DNA of 64,000 nt, taken from positions 33,200,001-33,264,000 of the forward strand of contig CM032230.1 of NCBI GenBank assembly GCA_019009955.1. Reading direction: 5' to 3'. This DNA is from Riptortus pedestris (Eukaryota; Arthropoda; Insecta; Hemiptera; Alydidae). Shown in pieces: positions 54,480 through 64,000 of this stretch (positions are counted from its first letter, which is position 1; each line of letters opens with the position of its first letter). The translations under genes were made by a program, and so were the position numbers. The notes under the pieces were generated by a model. The model made no database searches and was not told where the DNA came from. It saw only the letters and a list, made by a program, of their open reading frames with translations.

Positions 54480-55625
54480 TTGTATTACATTAAACACGGT
54501 GTAATTTTTAAAAATTTTCTAAACATTTTGAACCGTATTTTTTCCATTCTTCAATATTTCGTGCAAACCGGTTAGAAGGTTGTTCATTCTTCCGGGTTCG
54601 TTACGTAAAAATCCCAATGTATTAACAAATGTTCTACTCTAAATTGTGAGTTGCAATTTCGGTTGGATAATAACGATTTTTAAAAGAAATGTATGTGAGT
54701 TCATTTCTTAACTTAGGCATTTTTGTGAAGTTGAATAAAGAAAAAATTGAAATAAGAACTTTTTTATGACACTTAATAATTTTTATTAGGACCTTATCAG
54801 GCCAAACTAAATTGTCCTTGACGTGGATAGACATTATACCTACATTAAAATCAGGCTTTTCAGTTATGCTTTCATAATAACCCCCGACTTTTTAATTCCC
54901 ATACATGAATATTATTTTAAATTGTGTCACATTGTTTATATAAATTCTGAAACCATGGATGCTCATCATTTTGTGAAAATGAATGAAAGCCTCGAGCATT
55001 ATTTTCCATTTAGAACTGGCTAATTGAAATAATTAAGTGAAAAGGACACATTTATCTGCCCTTGCTATTTTCATTAGATCTCGACTCCAAATAACATAAT
55101 TATTCCATGCGAATAGGATTAGTTGCAATTTCAGACTTATTATTTTACTATTAGATTTAAATTGAAAAGGCTATGAAATCAAACTTTTCATATTCTAGCA
55201 CAAGTTTTATAAATGCACCTTGAACACAAATCTGAAACAATAAATAATGTATGTATCTATGTATTCAACTATCTTGGTTTAGGAAAAATCTCCTAGTCAG
55301 TACAGCTAAAAACATTTCAAAAACTATTAAATTGTATTCCTTAAAAATAATCGAAAGTCAGTTTTATAAGGTCTTTTACCGCAAAATGACATAATGAATT
55401 TAAAAAAAAAAGGAGGCCTTACATAAAAACGCTTAGCTCTCTCAACGAAACTGGAAATAAGGAGGAATGAACCTAATGTTCGCGGGAAAAAGTTATTCAA
55501 CCTTTGAAAAACCTGAAATTGATTATATGGCTTTTTTTCTTGTTTTCAGCCAAGGAATATATCATTACTTTATTTCGCCTATGAACTGTATAAGAGATGA
55601 AATACATTAAAGTATTATTTATTAA
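54480..55625. other. intron 2 sequence, nothing recognised
   Basis: AT-rich; no repeat or coding evidence. Confidence 0.4.
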
Positions 55626-55629
55626 GGAG

Positions 55630-56225
55630 TTCCTGCCGTACAAATCCTAAGCAGATTACCCACGTGAGCCACGTATTTGCATTTATCTCAAAATGTAAAA
55701 GTTCAATGAGAACAATATTTTGTATTTAGGCTTCAAATAATGTACTCCATAATATAACAGCTTATTGTTAATATGACATGAGTAGGAGTGGGGGTTTACT
55801 CAAGACCGAGAACTAAAAAATGCTAATATCTCGGTTAATAATCAAGATAATGAACTGCAAAATTTACAGAAAATTGCATTTGCAATAAGATTGATTTAAT
55901 ACACATTTTAGATCCGATGCATCCGACATTATTATGATAACGGAGATATTTTCGAAATTCCCTCTCCTAGCCCCCCCCCCCCTACTTATTCGATTTTAGC
56001 CGTTAGCGAACTTAATCTCCATTTTTACATAAAACGTTTAAATATCTAGTTTGGCAATGGTCAGGCAAAACTAGCGAATGTTAGAGCGTTAACAGACATA
56101 TATACTTTGGAACGAACCCCATTTTCGTCATCTCCTAGGTAGGATCGATGGAAACGACGAAATGTTTTGAAAATCCCATCATGAGTATAACCTCAATAGC
56201 TGATTTTTCCTAAGGGAAATGCTAA
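55630..56225 (+). mobile_element. H element copy
   Basis: Degraded left end (CCTGCCGTACAAATCCTAAG, CAGATTACCCACGTGAG), TGAGTAGGAGTGGGGGTTTA, C-rich tract near 55972, and right end TTTTCCTAAGGGAAATGCTAA. The (TA)n tract is reduced to a few units near 56099. Confidence 0.75.
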
Positions 56226-56954
56226 ATAATTCAGTAAAATAACGAATATCTCTGTTATTATTATTTGGGTCATAAAATGGTTGATAATAAATTGTAAAAC
56301 AATTGTTGGTCCATGCGCAATTGTAGATAACTATGTATTGTCTTGTCATTCTTGCACCAAGTGAAATGTTGGAGGTAATCCCTGTTTTCTCGCAATCATC
56401 TAAGGTTAGGCACCTGCGTTTTATAAGGATTCCCTTTCAGCCAAGGCCGGAATTCGGCCTTTGAGTATTCATGCCTCAGGGGCCTATATTATACATCGCT
56501 CCTTTTCAGCTTTCTTTATATATTCGCAGGTCTTTATGCGAAATATGCGTATATTCTGAAGCCAACCATTCTTATTTTCACACAAGGTTCATGGACAAGA
56601 AAAGCTACAGTCCAGGCAGAAGTATTTATTGGGGTGTTCGACCAAAATATTATTCCGTTATCTTATCGGGGATACGACCCCGGGAGATAAAAACCAATTC
56701 TTCTTCTGTAAACATTTAGTCAAGCATTACCATCAAAACACCAGTGCTACAACAACGTGCAATACACATCGAAGATCGGTATTCATAAAATATATCATTT
56801 TTTTTTTTTAGAATTCGTTTCGTTTCATACATATTACCATTCTCAGGTTGTTTTAGTTCGAATAACATCTTGTTATACCTTTATTGTTATTATAAACTAT
56901 TAAAGTCGTTTCGTTCACCAGTTTCTTTTATTCTTCTGTCATTTTATGTTATCC
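56226..56954. other. intron 2 sequence, nothing recognised
   Basis: A short open frame at 56471-56719 has no recognisable domain. Confidence 0.3.
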
Positions 56955-57800
56955 GTGTTTTCTGCCTGTCTTCAATACATGCTAAGAATGTTGAGTGTAT
57001 TTCTCAATTGAACCATCTCAACTTGTACTTTGACAGGTGGAGAATGTATTAAATTTATTTTTTAATTGTATTTTAAGCGATTTAAATAAGATGTTGTTCG
57101 TTATTTGTACAAAGAAAAACAACTAAAATAACGCTAAAAAGAAAAAGAAATAATTAAATGACACAAAGTTGGAATACTAACAATAAAACACATAAATTAA
57201 CCAAATAAGAAAAAATTACTTAATAATATTTTCTTACAGACACGAATTTTCATTTCGGAGATAACTGAAATAATTCCATAATTGCACCTTATCCATAACA
57301 TTAAACTCAGATTGTGCTCTTAGTTTCCAAGGTAATAAATAAATAAATACCTTAGGCACGAGGGATTATAATTAATAATTGAAATTACCCTTTATTTTTT
57401 CTATTTTAAATGCGCAGGAGGGAGACAGTTTAAAGGCAAAATAATAAAGAGCGTTGGTGAGACCTGAAGATGTTTTACATGCCTTAAATCCATAAATTTT
57501 CAAACAAAAAATGATGATTTTTACTAAAACCGAAATTATTATTTTATGGTAATTTACGACAGATGAAATGGATACTATCACTTCCAAAAAGGTCATCAAA
57601 TGTAGTTAAAAATCTGGGCAGATCTTGAATGAAAAAATTAGGACAAATATTTCAATAGTTTTTTTTTTTGCGTTAATTATAAATTAAATGACTATGAGAT
57701 AAAATACAACACATCACATATAAGAACTGATATATTGACGAATTTTCACTATCATTAATGACGAAAACTGTGTATCTTTAAGATAATATGTATAATAAAA
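56955..57800 (+). repeat. duplicated segment, copy 2
   Basis: Homologous to 52393-53420 from about 57020 onward. It lacks the SINE and so shows the pre-insertion state. The upstream part (GTGTTTTCTGCCTGTCTTCA...TTTGACAGGTGGAGAATG) reappears in short form at 57845-57935 (GTGTTTTCTGGCTGCCTTAA...TTTGACAGGTGGAGAATA), so a third, partial copy follows in tandem. Confidence 0.65.
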
Positions 57801-57939
57801 AATATATAGTAAACAGAAAATGAATGTATCATCTATCAGAGAGTCATAGCAGTGTTTTCTGGCTGCCTTAAGAACGTTGAGTTATTTCTCAAAATTGTTC
57901 TTTGACAGGTGGAGAATATAATCTTATTAATTTTTATGC

Positions 57940-58250
57940 TTCGACAGCACTTTCAATTCATCAAACTGTATCGGATGATATCTTTTTGTTCCAGACAAAC
58001 TTCAAATGATCAGACTATATTCTGTCTATTCGTATTCATTTTGGTCCTTTTTTTATAGATTTCCTACCTCACAAGGAATCATGTGCATATTCTGAGTCTT
58101 TAATTCTGAATAATCTTTTGGGCCAATTCATTGGCTTATTGGTCTGTTAGTAGTGGATAAGGTCTCATTTATCGTCACATAAAATTTAATTATTGATAAT
58201 GTGACCTAAGCAGAAGTGTGGCTTAACTAACAACAAAAATGTGTAGCCTC
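57940..58250. other. intron 2 sequence, nothing recognised
   Basis: No recognised feature. Confidence 0.3.
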
Positions 58251-58480
58251 ACATAAAATAAATGCAAATATTTCTGTCAATGTCGGAGTAAGGAAAAACA
58301 GTTCAAAAATCGTTGTAGAACATTATGTTTAACAATATTGATTATAAAATATTATTCAACCCAATTTATATTGATATATTTAGTATTTTTTCCTACTCTA
58401 AACCTCCATTCCGTTCCCAGACTTCAGCTATTAACGAAGTGATATTTGAATATCACAGAAGAAAAACTCATCCCTTCTAT
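58250..58480 (+). mobile_element. very diverged H element relic
   Basis: AAATAAATGCAAATATTTCTGTCAAT, CAATATTGATTATAAAAT, CTCTAAACCTCCATTCC and CTTCAGCTATTAACGAAGTG occur in the order and spacing of the H body. Ends are not recognisable. Confidence 0.4.
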
Positions 58481-59326
58481 AAATGTTTTATCGTGAATAC
58501 TTCTTCGTGTGAGCCTACGCCTTCCAGCAACTGGAGTTTGAATCCGACCATCGTTTTTTTTTTTTAAGTATAAATTGAATTTATTTTCGACCATAGAGCG
58601 TCTGTTTACTTATATTACTTTCTATCCTCTAAATCAGAACAATTGGTCATCTATGAGAGATCAACAGACTCTTGAAGAAATCTCATTTCTTCTTTAAAAA
58701 AAAAACCTGAGACTTCAGAGAGTTTTGATACAAATTTTCAAAACATTAACAGAAAATACTTGATTCTAACGATTTGATAAGGACCATCAATGAAATAATT
58801 TTTATCCAACTTTGTAATCCTAATTATAAATCCCAGTAGACATTTAATTACATCAATGGGAGCTGACTGATGAGTTAAATCATTAAACTTTACCCATTCA
58901 GAGTTTCCAAGCAATTACGAATTCCAGGAAACGGTTAGTTGAGTAAGTTGTAAAATACGGATAACTCTTCTAAGAGGTTGGTCGTTCTTACAGCCTTGCC
59001 AGGATGCTTACCAACTCAGCAAGTCGGGGTTATTTCGAGCCCGCAAAATCCTCTTTTTCTCACAAGCTCTTGGACGTGCATTGTAAACAGGCATAGTTAC
59101 AGTGTTGCCCTCAAAACACCAAAGCTTCATTAAACTTACCAAAGTTTCGGAAAAGTAGTTCTTGTAGGTTGAGCCGTAAATACATTTAAAGGAATTCATA
59201 GAAATATGTAATTTTTCTATTAGGATTTGTGACTAATTCACGGTGGAGAAAAATGTAATGTGTTACAATGAGATCTAGAAGACTGAATATTAGTGAACTG
59301 CATACTGCATATAAATTCGTACCTGA
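58481..59326. other. intron 2 sequence, nothing recognised
   Basis: No repeats or coding evidence. Confidence 0.35.
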
Positions 59327-59411
59327 TTTTTAGCACATTTTCCATAGGGGAAATCAGCTATTGAGTTTGTACTCATTATGGTATTTTCAAAAACATTCAT
59401 CCATGGATTCA

Positions 59412-59625
59412 CAGAACAAGGGAGGTTACTGTAACCCTAGTCCTAAGTCCAATTGTTATGTGCAGTAGTTTTTAAGTGTCTTTAGTCTTGTCCTGAAGAA
59501 GAGAAAATAAAAATTCTCGAAATATCGGCATAAACTAAGATTTTTTCACCAACACTCACCAAAACTCCAAAAAGAATAACAAAACCATATATAAATATAA
59601 CCTGGACAATGGTAAATATCAACAC

Positions 59626-59628
<3 letters not shown>
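59412..59628 (+). mobile_element. retroelement 3' tail inserted in an H element
   Basis: Contains TCCTGAAGAAGAGAAAATAA, AAATTCTCGAAATATCGGCA and an A-rich end. The CTGAAGA-hairpin-CGAAATATCGGC motif is typical of Penelope-like 3' ends. The boundaries are approximate; no clear duplication was found. Confidence 0.45.
59493..59522 (+). ncRNA. hammerhead-like core
   Basis: CTGAAGA (59493-59499), a perfect GAGAA/TTCTC stem II and GAAA (59519-59522). Stem III and cleavage site are not evident. Confidence 0.3.
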
Positions 59629-59684
<56 letters not shown>

Positions 59685-60289
59685 TTTTAACTCTCTAGAT
59701 TTCGCAATTTTTGTCTGATCGATACAAAACTGGAATTTAAACGTTTTATGTAAAAAGAAAATCAAGTTTGTTAACAGCGTGTAGGGCGGGGGGTTAGAAG
59801 GGGGGGGGGGTTCGAAAATTTGAAATAACTCCGTTATTATGCTTTGGATCGAAAATTTGTTTAGAATCAATCTTATTGGAAATATTATGTTCAATCAATA
59901 TTATTATGTACGTTTTTTTTTCATTATCTTGATTATTAACCAAGATATTCGCATTTCTTAGTGCTCAGTCTTGAGTAAACCCCCACACTTACTCGCGTCA
60001 TATTAACAATAAGCTGTTACTTTATGAAGTGCATTGATTAAAGTCTAAATACAAAATATTGTTCTCATTGAACTTTTACGTTTTGAGATGAATGCAAATA
60101 CGTGACGCACATTGGAAATCTGCTCAGTTAACTCAACTCCTGCGTGATGGAATTTTATTACAGTCATAGAAATGTTTCGATTATAGTGATTGTTGATACA
60201 AACAATCATCACCACCAATATAATGTTTCATTTAAAGCTTGTCAATTAATGTTTTGAAGGACTTCCAGGTATTATTTTTTTTCTCCCGT

Positions 60290-60625
60290 TGAACCTTTGA
60301 CAATAGCCACCCTCGAGAGATTCACGATTTATGTAGTAAGTAATCAACTCGACTTACAACCCCCGTTATCCAAGGAGGACCTGGAATGAGTTGTGTCTAG
60401 TAGACTGACGGCCAGATTAGACCAGGGGGTCTAATTTGCTAGTCGACGGGATCTAGGTGAGTCAATGTTATTCCTCATACCGACAGGATGTCAGAATGGT
60501 TTATTCACTAGACTCCTAGAGTGCACTCAGCCAACCGGACTACTAACACAGTGGTCACCCATGGACTGACCATCACCAATATTGTTTAAGCTAAGTGATC
60601 TAAATTCGGATGCTCTATATAACTT
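60290..60625 (-). mobile_element. probable 5S rRNA-derived SINE
   Basis: Read on the minus strand from about 60625: GATCACTTAGCTTAAACAAT, GGTGATGGTCAGTCCATGGG and TGACCACTGTGTTAGTAG. This parallels 5S rRNA GATCACCGAAATTAAGCAGC and GGTTAGTACTTAGATGGGGG with GACCGC. The head is followed by the body shared with 2470-2745 (CAACTCATTCCAGGTCCTCC). A 5S-like Pol III head plus an unrelated body defines SINE3-type elements. Confidence 0.55.
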
Positions 60626-60710
60626 CCTTGTTCGAAAAGCAACGAAACGAGTTTAAGCGTCGTTAAATTAAGAAATAGGAAATGACGTTAAACACAGCTA
60701 TAAAAATAAA

Positions 60711-61180
60711 AGTCCGTCAGGCAGAGGCTGCGTAAACCAAGCAGATTTTCCACGTGAAGTTTTACAATATAGAAATCTGCCTAATAGTAACGGTAGTAGT
60801 CACGAGTCTCTAAACCAATTCACGAGTGACGAAAGGCTGAACTAGCTTTCGGCGGAAGGTCCCGAACATTGCCGACTTTTGCCGACCACACACAGAATAC
60901 AAATGCAAATATCTCGGTTAATATTCAAGATAGAGAATAAATGTATAGAATAATATTTATAGTAAATTTAATTTCCAATAAGATTGATTCTATACAATTT
61001 TTCGATCCGACGCATAATAACGGAGATATTCTGAATTTTCAAAAATCCCCCCTCTAAACCCCCCCTCCCACTGGTCCGATTTCAGCCATTAACGAACTTG
61101 ATCTTTCTTTTTAAATAAAACGATGAAATATCGAATTTGGTACCTATTAGACAAAAACTGCAACCGCTAGAGCGTTAACA

Positions 61181-61266
<86 letters not shown>

Positions 61267-61407
61267 TTTATATATAGACATAATTTTGAACGGACCTCAT
61301 TTTCGTCATCTCCTGGGTAGGATCGATGGAGATTTGAGGAAATTTGTCAAAACTCGTGTCATGGGTACAACCTCAATAGCTGATTTCCCTTAAGGGAAAT
61401 CTGCTAA
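60711..61407 (+). mobile_element. H element copy (full length, 697 bp)
   Basis: AGTCCGTCAGGCAGAGGCTG to CCCTTAAGGGAAATCTGCTAA. It has a C-rich tract near 61050, GCAACCGCTAGAGCG, the longest (TA)n of the family (61183-61262) and CTCATTTTCGTCATCTCCTG. It is intact at both ends. Confidence 0.85.
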
Positions 61408-61409
61408 AA

Positions 61410-63190
61410 CATGAAACTGAATGGCATGCCAGGTTCAAGGAATCAGAAACCTTGATTTTATTTATTCTTTGCGTTTGGGACAAGCACTACCGACCAACCT
61501 CAAGATGACGTACTTCAAGAACAATGAGTTCCAAAACTTTCACGAAGATTTCTGAAGGTGTCTAATTTTTCTTCGTCACATTGGGAACAACTTGATTTAA
61601 CATTTGGTTCCGAATACAAGCACTCAGAATAGGAAATCCTCAGGCTACAGGTAACCGGTCGCACCTTTTTACTTCTGGCGTTAGTGCATAAGATGGTATT
61701 CCTAAATACGGAAAACTATTAAGCTTATCTTACGAAACTCCTAAGGAAGCCTTCGGGTAACTGTTCCAGTAAACCTCCGTATATTATTAGATTTCCCTCT
61801 GGAGATACTACTAGAGTACTCAAGGTAATAACATCAAGGTGGCTATATTTAACTGGATATATCGGCACAAAGTATTACTTAGAAACATGAAAGGCCTTGA
61901 ACCAAGACCTTTGTATTGTAATAGAACACCCTTCCAGTAATAGCACATTAGACTTCACACAAATAAACACATACACCCTACTAGTCTGGGTTAATCCACT
62001 CAGGTTTCCTTCTCAAATATGGCGCGATATCGGTCTCACAATGCCTATTTTCATTTATTTCTCTTAATTTATGTATCAAATAGTATTCGGCAAGTTTCTG
62101 TGCTCTGTGATAACGTTTGCGTTGCATTTAAATTTCGTTTTTGGTGTGATTTTTTACCTGTATAATTTATTAATGCTAGGATATTATTAGGTAAGTAAAT
62201 GTTTTAAGCTAGCATTTTTTTAAAAATTATTTGAACAGTTATGCAAGTACTAAAACTTTTTCATCTTTCCCTCCAGAAGTTATACTAGCAACTTACTTTA
62301 ATAATTTAATTTTGTCAATATTTTGTTTAAGATTATTTTTCCTGAAAATTGTGGCTATAATGTATTTGTGTACTATAGGACTTCGTACCAATTTAGTCAT
62401 AAATTTTAAATCAGTTTAATTAATTAATAATTGTCATAATTTATTTTTAGTCTTCTTTTTGATCATACCGGGTAGGATATACAGGAAAAACTCTTAGCTA
62501 TTAATCTCAGACTTTTTCAAAATACAGCCCTTGGGATTCGATTTTTTTTCCCTGAGATTTAAATTAATATCTTCAGGTTTTATTAAACAACCCATTTGGT
62601 TCTTTTTCAAGCGTCAAACTCTCCTGTAGACATCTTTTAATGCCGTTGCTTTTTTTATAGAGAGAAGGAATTTTCTAGTTTTTATGTATGCCCTTACCCA
62701 TCCCCCTAAACAAATTAAAAATAAATTACTTTCTTTAGCAGAGAATGTGGATATTTTCCAAGAACAAACAGATAAAATGATAAAGTTAAATTAAAAGTAA
62801 ATACTGACCCTTAAACAGAGGATGAAAGTTGTTATTATTTTATTACTTCGGTAATGAAAAAGAACTGTGTTATTCTTGGGCAGACAGTAGTAATTAAGAT
62901 ATAGTAAAATGATATAACATTTCATTGAACGTTTAAAATAGCAAATAATTTAATTAATATTTACAATTGAGATAAATTTTTCCCATCTGCCGCACTGAAT
63001 CCTCGTGGGTAGTTAAATGAATACTTTATAAACTGAGAGAGGCATGGGTAGAAAATGGTATGAACAGTGATTTATACAGGAGCTTTCCCTACTAATCCAT
63101 TATTTGGTGAAGTACAGAGCAAGGTGTCAAGCATTTTTCTTCCGTAGGTAAAATAAAATGTATTATTAATAAAAATTCATTTCTCATAAA
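61410..63190. other. intron 2 sequence, nothing recognised
   Basis: AT-rich, with no exon, shared repeat or long microsatellite. A 62-codon frame at 62231-62419 is not recognised. Confidence 0.4.
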
Positions 63191-63191
63191 A

Positions 63192-63260
63192 GAAGATTTT
63201 TCTTAAGGGAAATCAGCGATCTTTTCAAATGTCCATCGGTACTAAATTGAATCAAAGGTT
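63192..63260 (-). mobile_element. H element right-end remnant
   Basis: GATTTTTCTTAAGGGAAATC and TTTCAAATGTCCATCGGTAC match the right end of minus-oriented copies; the remainder is gone. Confidence 0.55.
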
Positions 63261-63480
63261 TGTCAAAATGTCATCGATTATTCATAGATATCACCTCAAT
63301 GAAATTGGAGCTGTTGGTTGAAATCTAGAATATTTTTTTTCAAGCAATGTTCATAGCTGATTTATTTGAGTTAACTAATGAGATTTTCTTAAAGAAATGT
63401 TAAGTTTTAATTATTAAGTATTTTATTTTTGTTAAAGAATGGCTAAGTTTTAATAGTTATTTATTTTATTTTTGTTAAGC

Positions 63481-63692
63481 GACCTCAGGTTAGCCATGTG
63501 AGTTAAAGCGTTGGCCTTACTCTCACATGGTAAACCTAGAGCGGAGAGTTCGATTCCTGCCTGGGCAATAGGAATTTATTTAGTGAGGGGATTCTTTAAA
63601 TAAAATCCTTAGTCCCATCCGTGCTAGAAAAGGGTCGTAACCTGTAGATAACCCGGCCCAATTAGCCTTAGTTGCAAAATGTTGACGTTAAT

Positions 63693-63695
<3 letters not shown>
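63481..63695 (+). mobile_element. tRNA-derived SINE (full length)
   Basis: GACCTCAGGTTAGCCATGTG, GAGTTAAAGCGTTGGCC, B box GAGTTCGATTCCTGCC, TGGGCAATAGGAATTTATTT and body CCATCCGTGCTAGAAAAGGG. The tail merges into (TA)n at 63696 instead of the AATAAT tail. Confidence 0.85.

Positions 63696-63745
<50 letters not shown>
63696..63745. repeat. (TA)n microsatellite
   Basis: About 25 TA units at the 3' end of the SINE. Confidence 0.95.
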
Positions 63746-63749
<4 letters not shown>

Positions 63750-64000
63750 AAGGAAGTGCTAAGATTTAATTATCATTATTGTTAAAGAAATATGAAGTTT
63801 TTACTTTTATTATTAATTTCGTTTTTATTAATGCTTGGTTAAAATTTAATTATTATGTATTCTATTCTTTCTTAAAAAAAGGTTAACTTTTAATTTAAAT
63901 TTATTTTATTTTGTTAAACAAAGATTAAGATTAAATTATTATTTATTTCAGTTTTATTAAATAAGTGTTAAAATTTCATTGTATTTATTTTATCTTTTAA
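63746..64000. other. AT-rich end of the window
   Basis: Degenerate repeats of TTTTATTTTTGTTAAA with GGTTAAGTTTTAATTAT-like motifs, from about 63380 onward apart from the SINE. Non-coding. Confidence 0.4.

Larger units (their letters stand above)
59327..60154 (-). mobile_element. H element copy interrupted by a retroelement tail
   Basis: Right end 59327-59411 (TTTTTAGCACATTTTCCATA, AAATCAGCTATTGAGTTTG). The rest is at 59629-60154: (TA)n 59629-59682, TTAACTCTCTAGATTTCGCA, G-rich tract (GGGGGGTTAGAAGGGGGGGG-like), GCATTTCTTAGTGCTCAG and left end CAACTCCTGCGTGATGGAAT. Unrelated sequence separates the parts. Confidence 0.7.

Noticed and set aside
55160..55200. GGCTATGAAATC as a possible kinase catalytic-lysine exon
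   Set aside because: Flanking residues do not fit the kinase and there is no acceptor in phase.
27093..64000. Third exon of the kinase (sequence after GSFGK, expected to start with V and contain a YAMKYM-like block)
   Set aside because: I scanned for it by eye and found no acceptor followed by such a frame. A short exon could still have been missed.
1..64000. CRISPR arrays, prokaryotic operons, rRNA operon
   Set aside because: The recurring sequences are dispersed in both orientations and diverged, not regularly spaced direct repeats; the gene structure is eukaryotic. The only rRNA-like sequence is the short 5S-derived SINE head.

Overview
This is an AT-rich animal genomic window. The evidence for a eukaryote is spliced exons with GT..AG borders, long introns, tRNA- and 5S-derived SINEs, mariner and pogo DNA transposons, Penelope-like, non-LTR and LTR retroelements, and many (TA)n and (CA)n microsatellites. 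The mix fits an insect, possibly hemipteran; the order is a guess. There are no bacterial-style gene clusters or operons.

One host gene is clearly recognisable. Two short plus-strand exons (14734-14807 and 27037-27092) encode the N-terminus of a serine/threonine kinase of the STK32/YANK family: MGAHHSSRNDVDLSDE joined in phase to VNFDHFQILRAIGKGSFGK, ending inside the glycine-rich ATP loop. Intron 1 is about 12.2 kb. Intron 2 runs from 27093 past the window end (at least 36.9 kb), and I found no third exon. Sequence upstream of 14734 is probably 5' UTR intron or intergenic DNA. A possible antisense exon with one membrane segment lies at 16890-17117; it is unproven.

Nearly everything else is transposable-element debris, much of it nested. 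(a) The commonest family, called the H element here, has about two dozen copies. Full copies are 0.6-1.1 kb, with a left-end hairpin (CGCAG-GGG-CTGCG), a 12-bp subterminal inverted repeat, an internal (TA)n tract and a right-end palindrome followed by CTAA. This design resembles Helentron/HINE (DINE-1-like) elements. (b) Five insertions of one Penelope-like family have 11-15 bp target duplications; one carries a GIY-YIG endonuclease ORF (39397-39861), and two are little more than the terminal hairpin. (c) Three elements starting CCCGGCTTCGC lie in or beside (TA)n tracts and contain about 296-bp internal tandem repeats (37.8-39.2 and 46.5-49.1 kb). (d) Two related LTRs have 4-bp target duplications (8606-9209 and 50620-51779). 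(e) There is a deleted mariner (44274-45165), a mariner relic split by a Penelope insertion (1541-2280) and a pogo-like MITE (36349-36889). (f) There are non-LTR fragments, eight tRNA-derived SINE copies and two copies of a probable 5S-derived SINE.

The nesting gives a relative insertion history. Pre-insertion sites can be read from uninterrupted paralogues inside this window for the pogo MITE, the 118-bp Penelope hairpin and the second LTR. Other items of note are hammerhead-ribozyme-like cores in several retroelement ends, a near-perfect 170-bp hairpin at 19751-19920, three smaller fold-backs, and a roughly 0.8-kb sequence duplicated between 52.4-53.4 and 57.0-57.8 kb.
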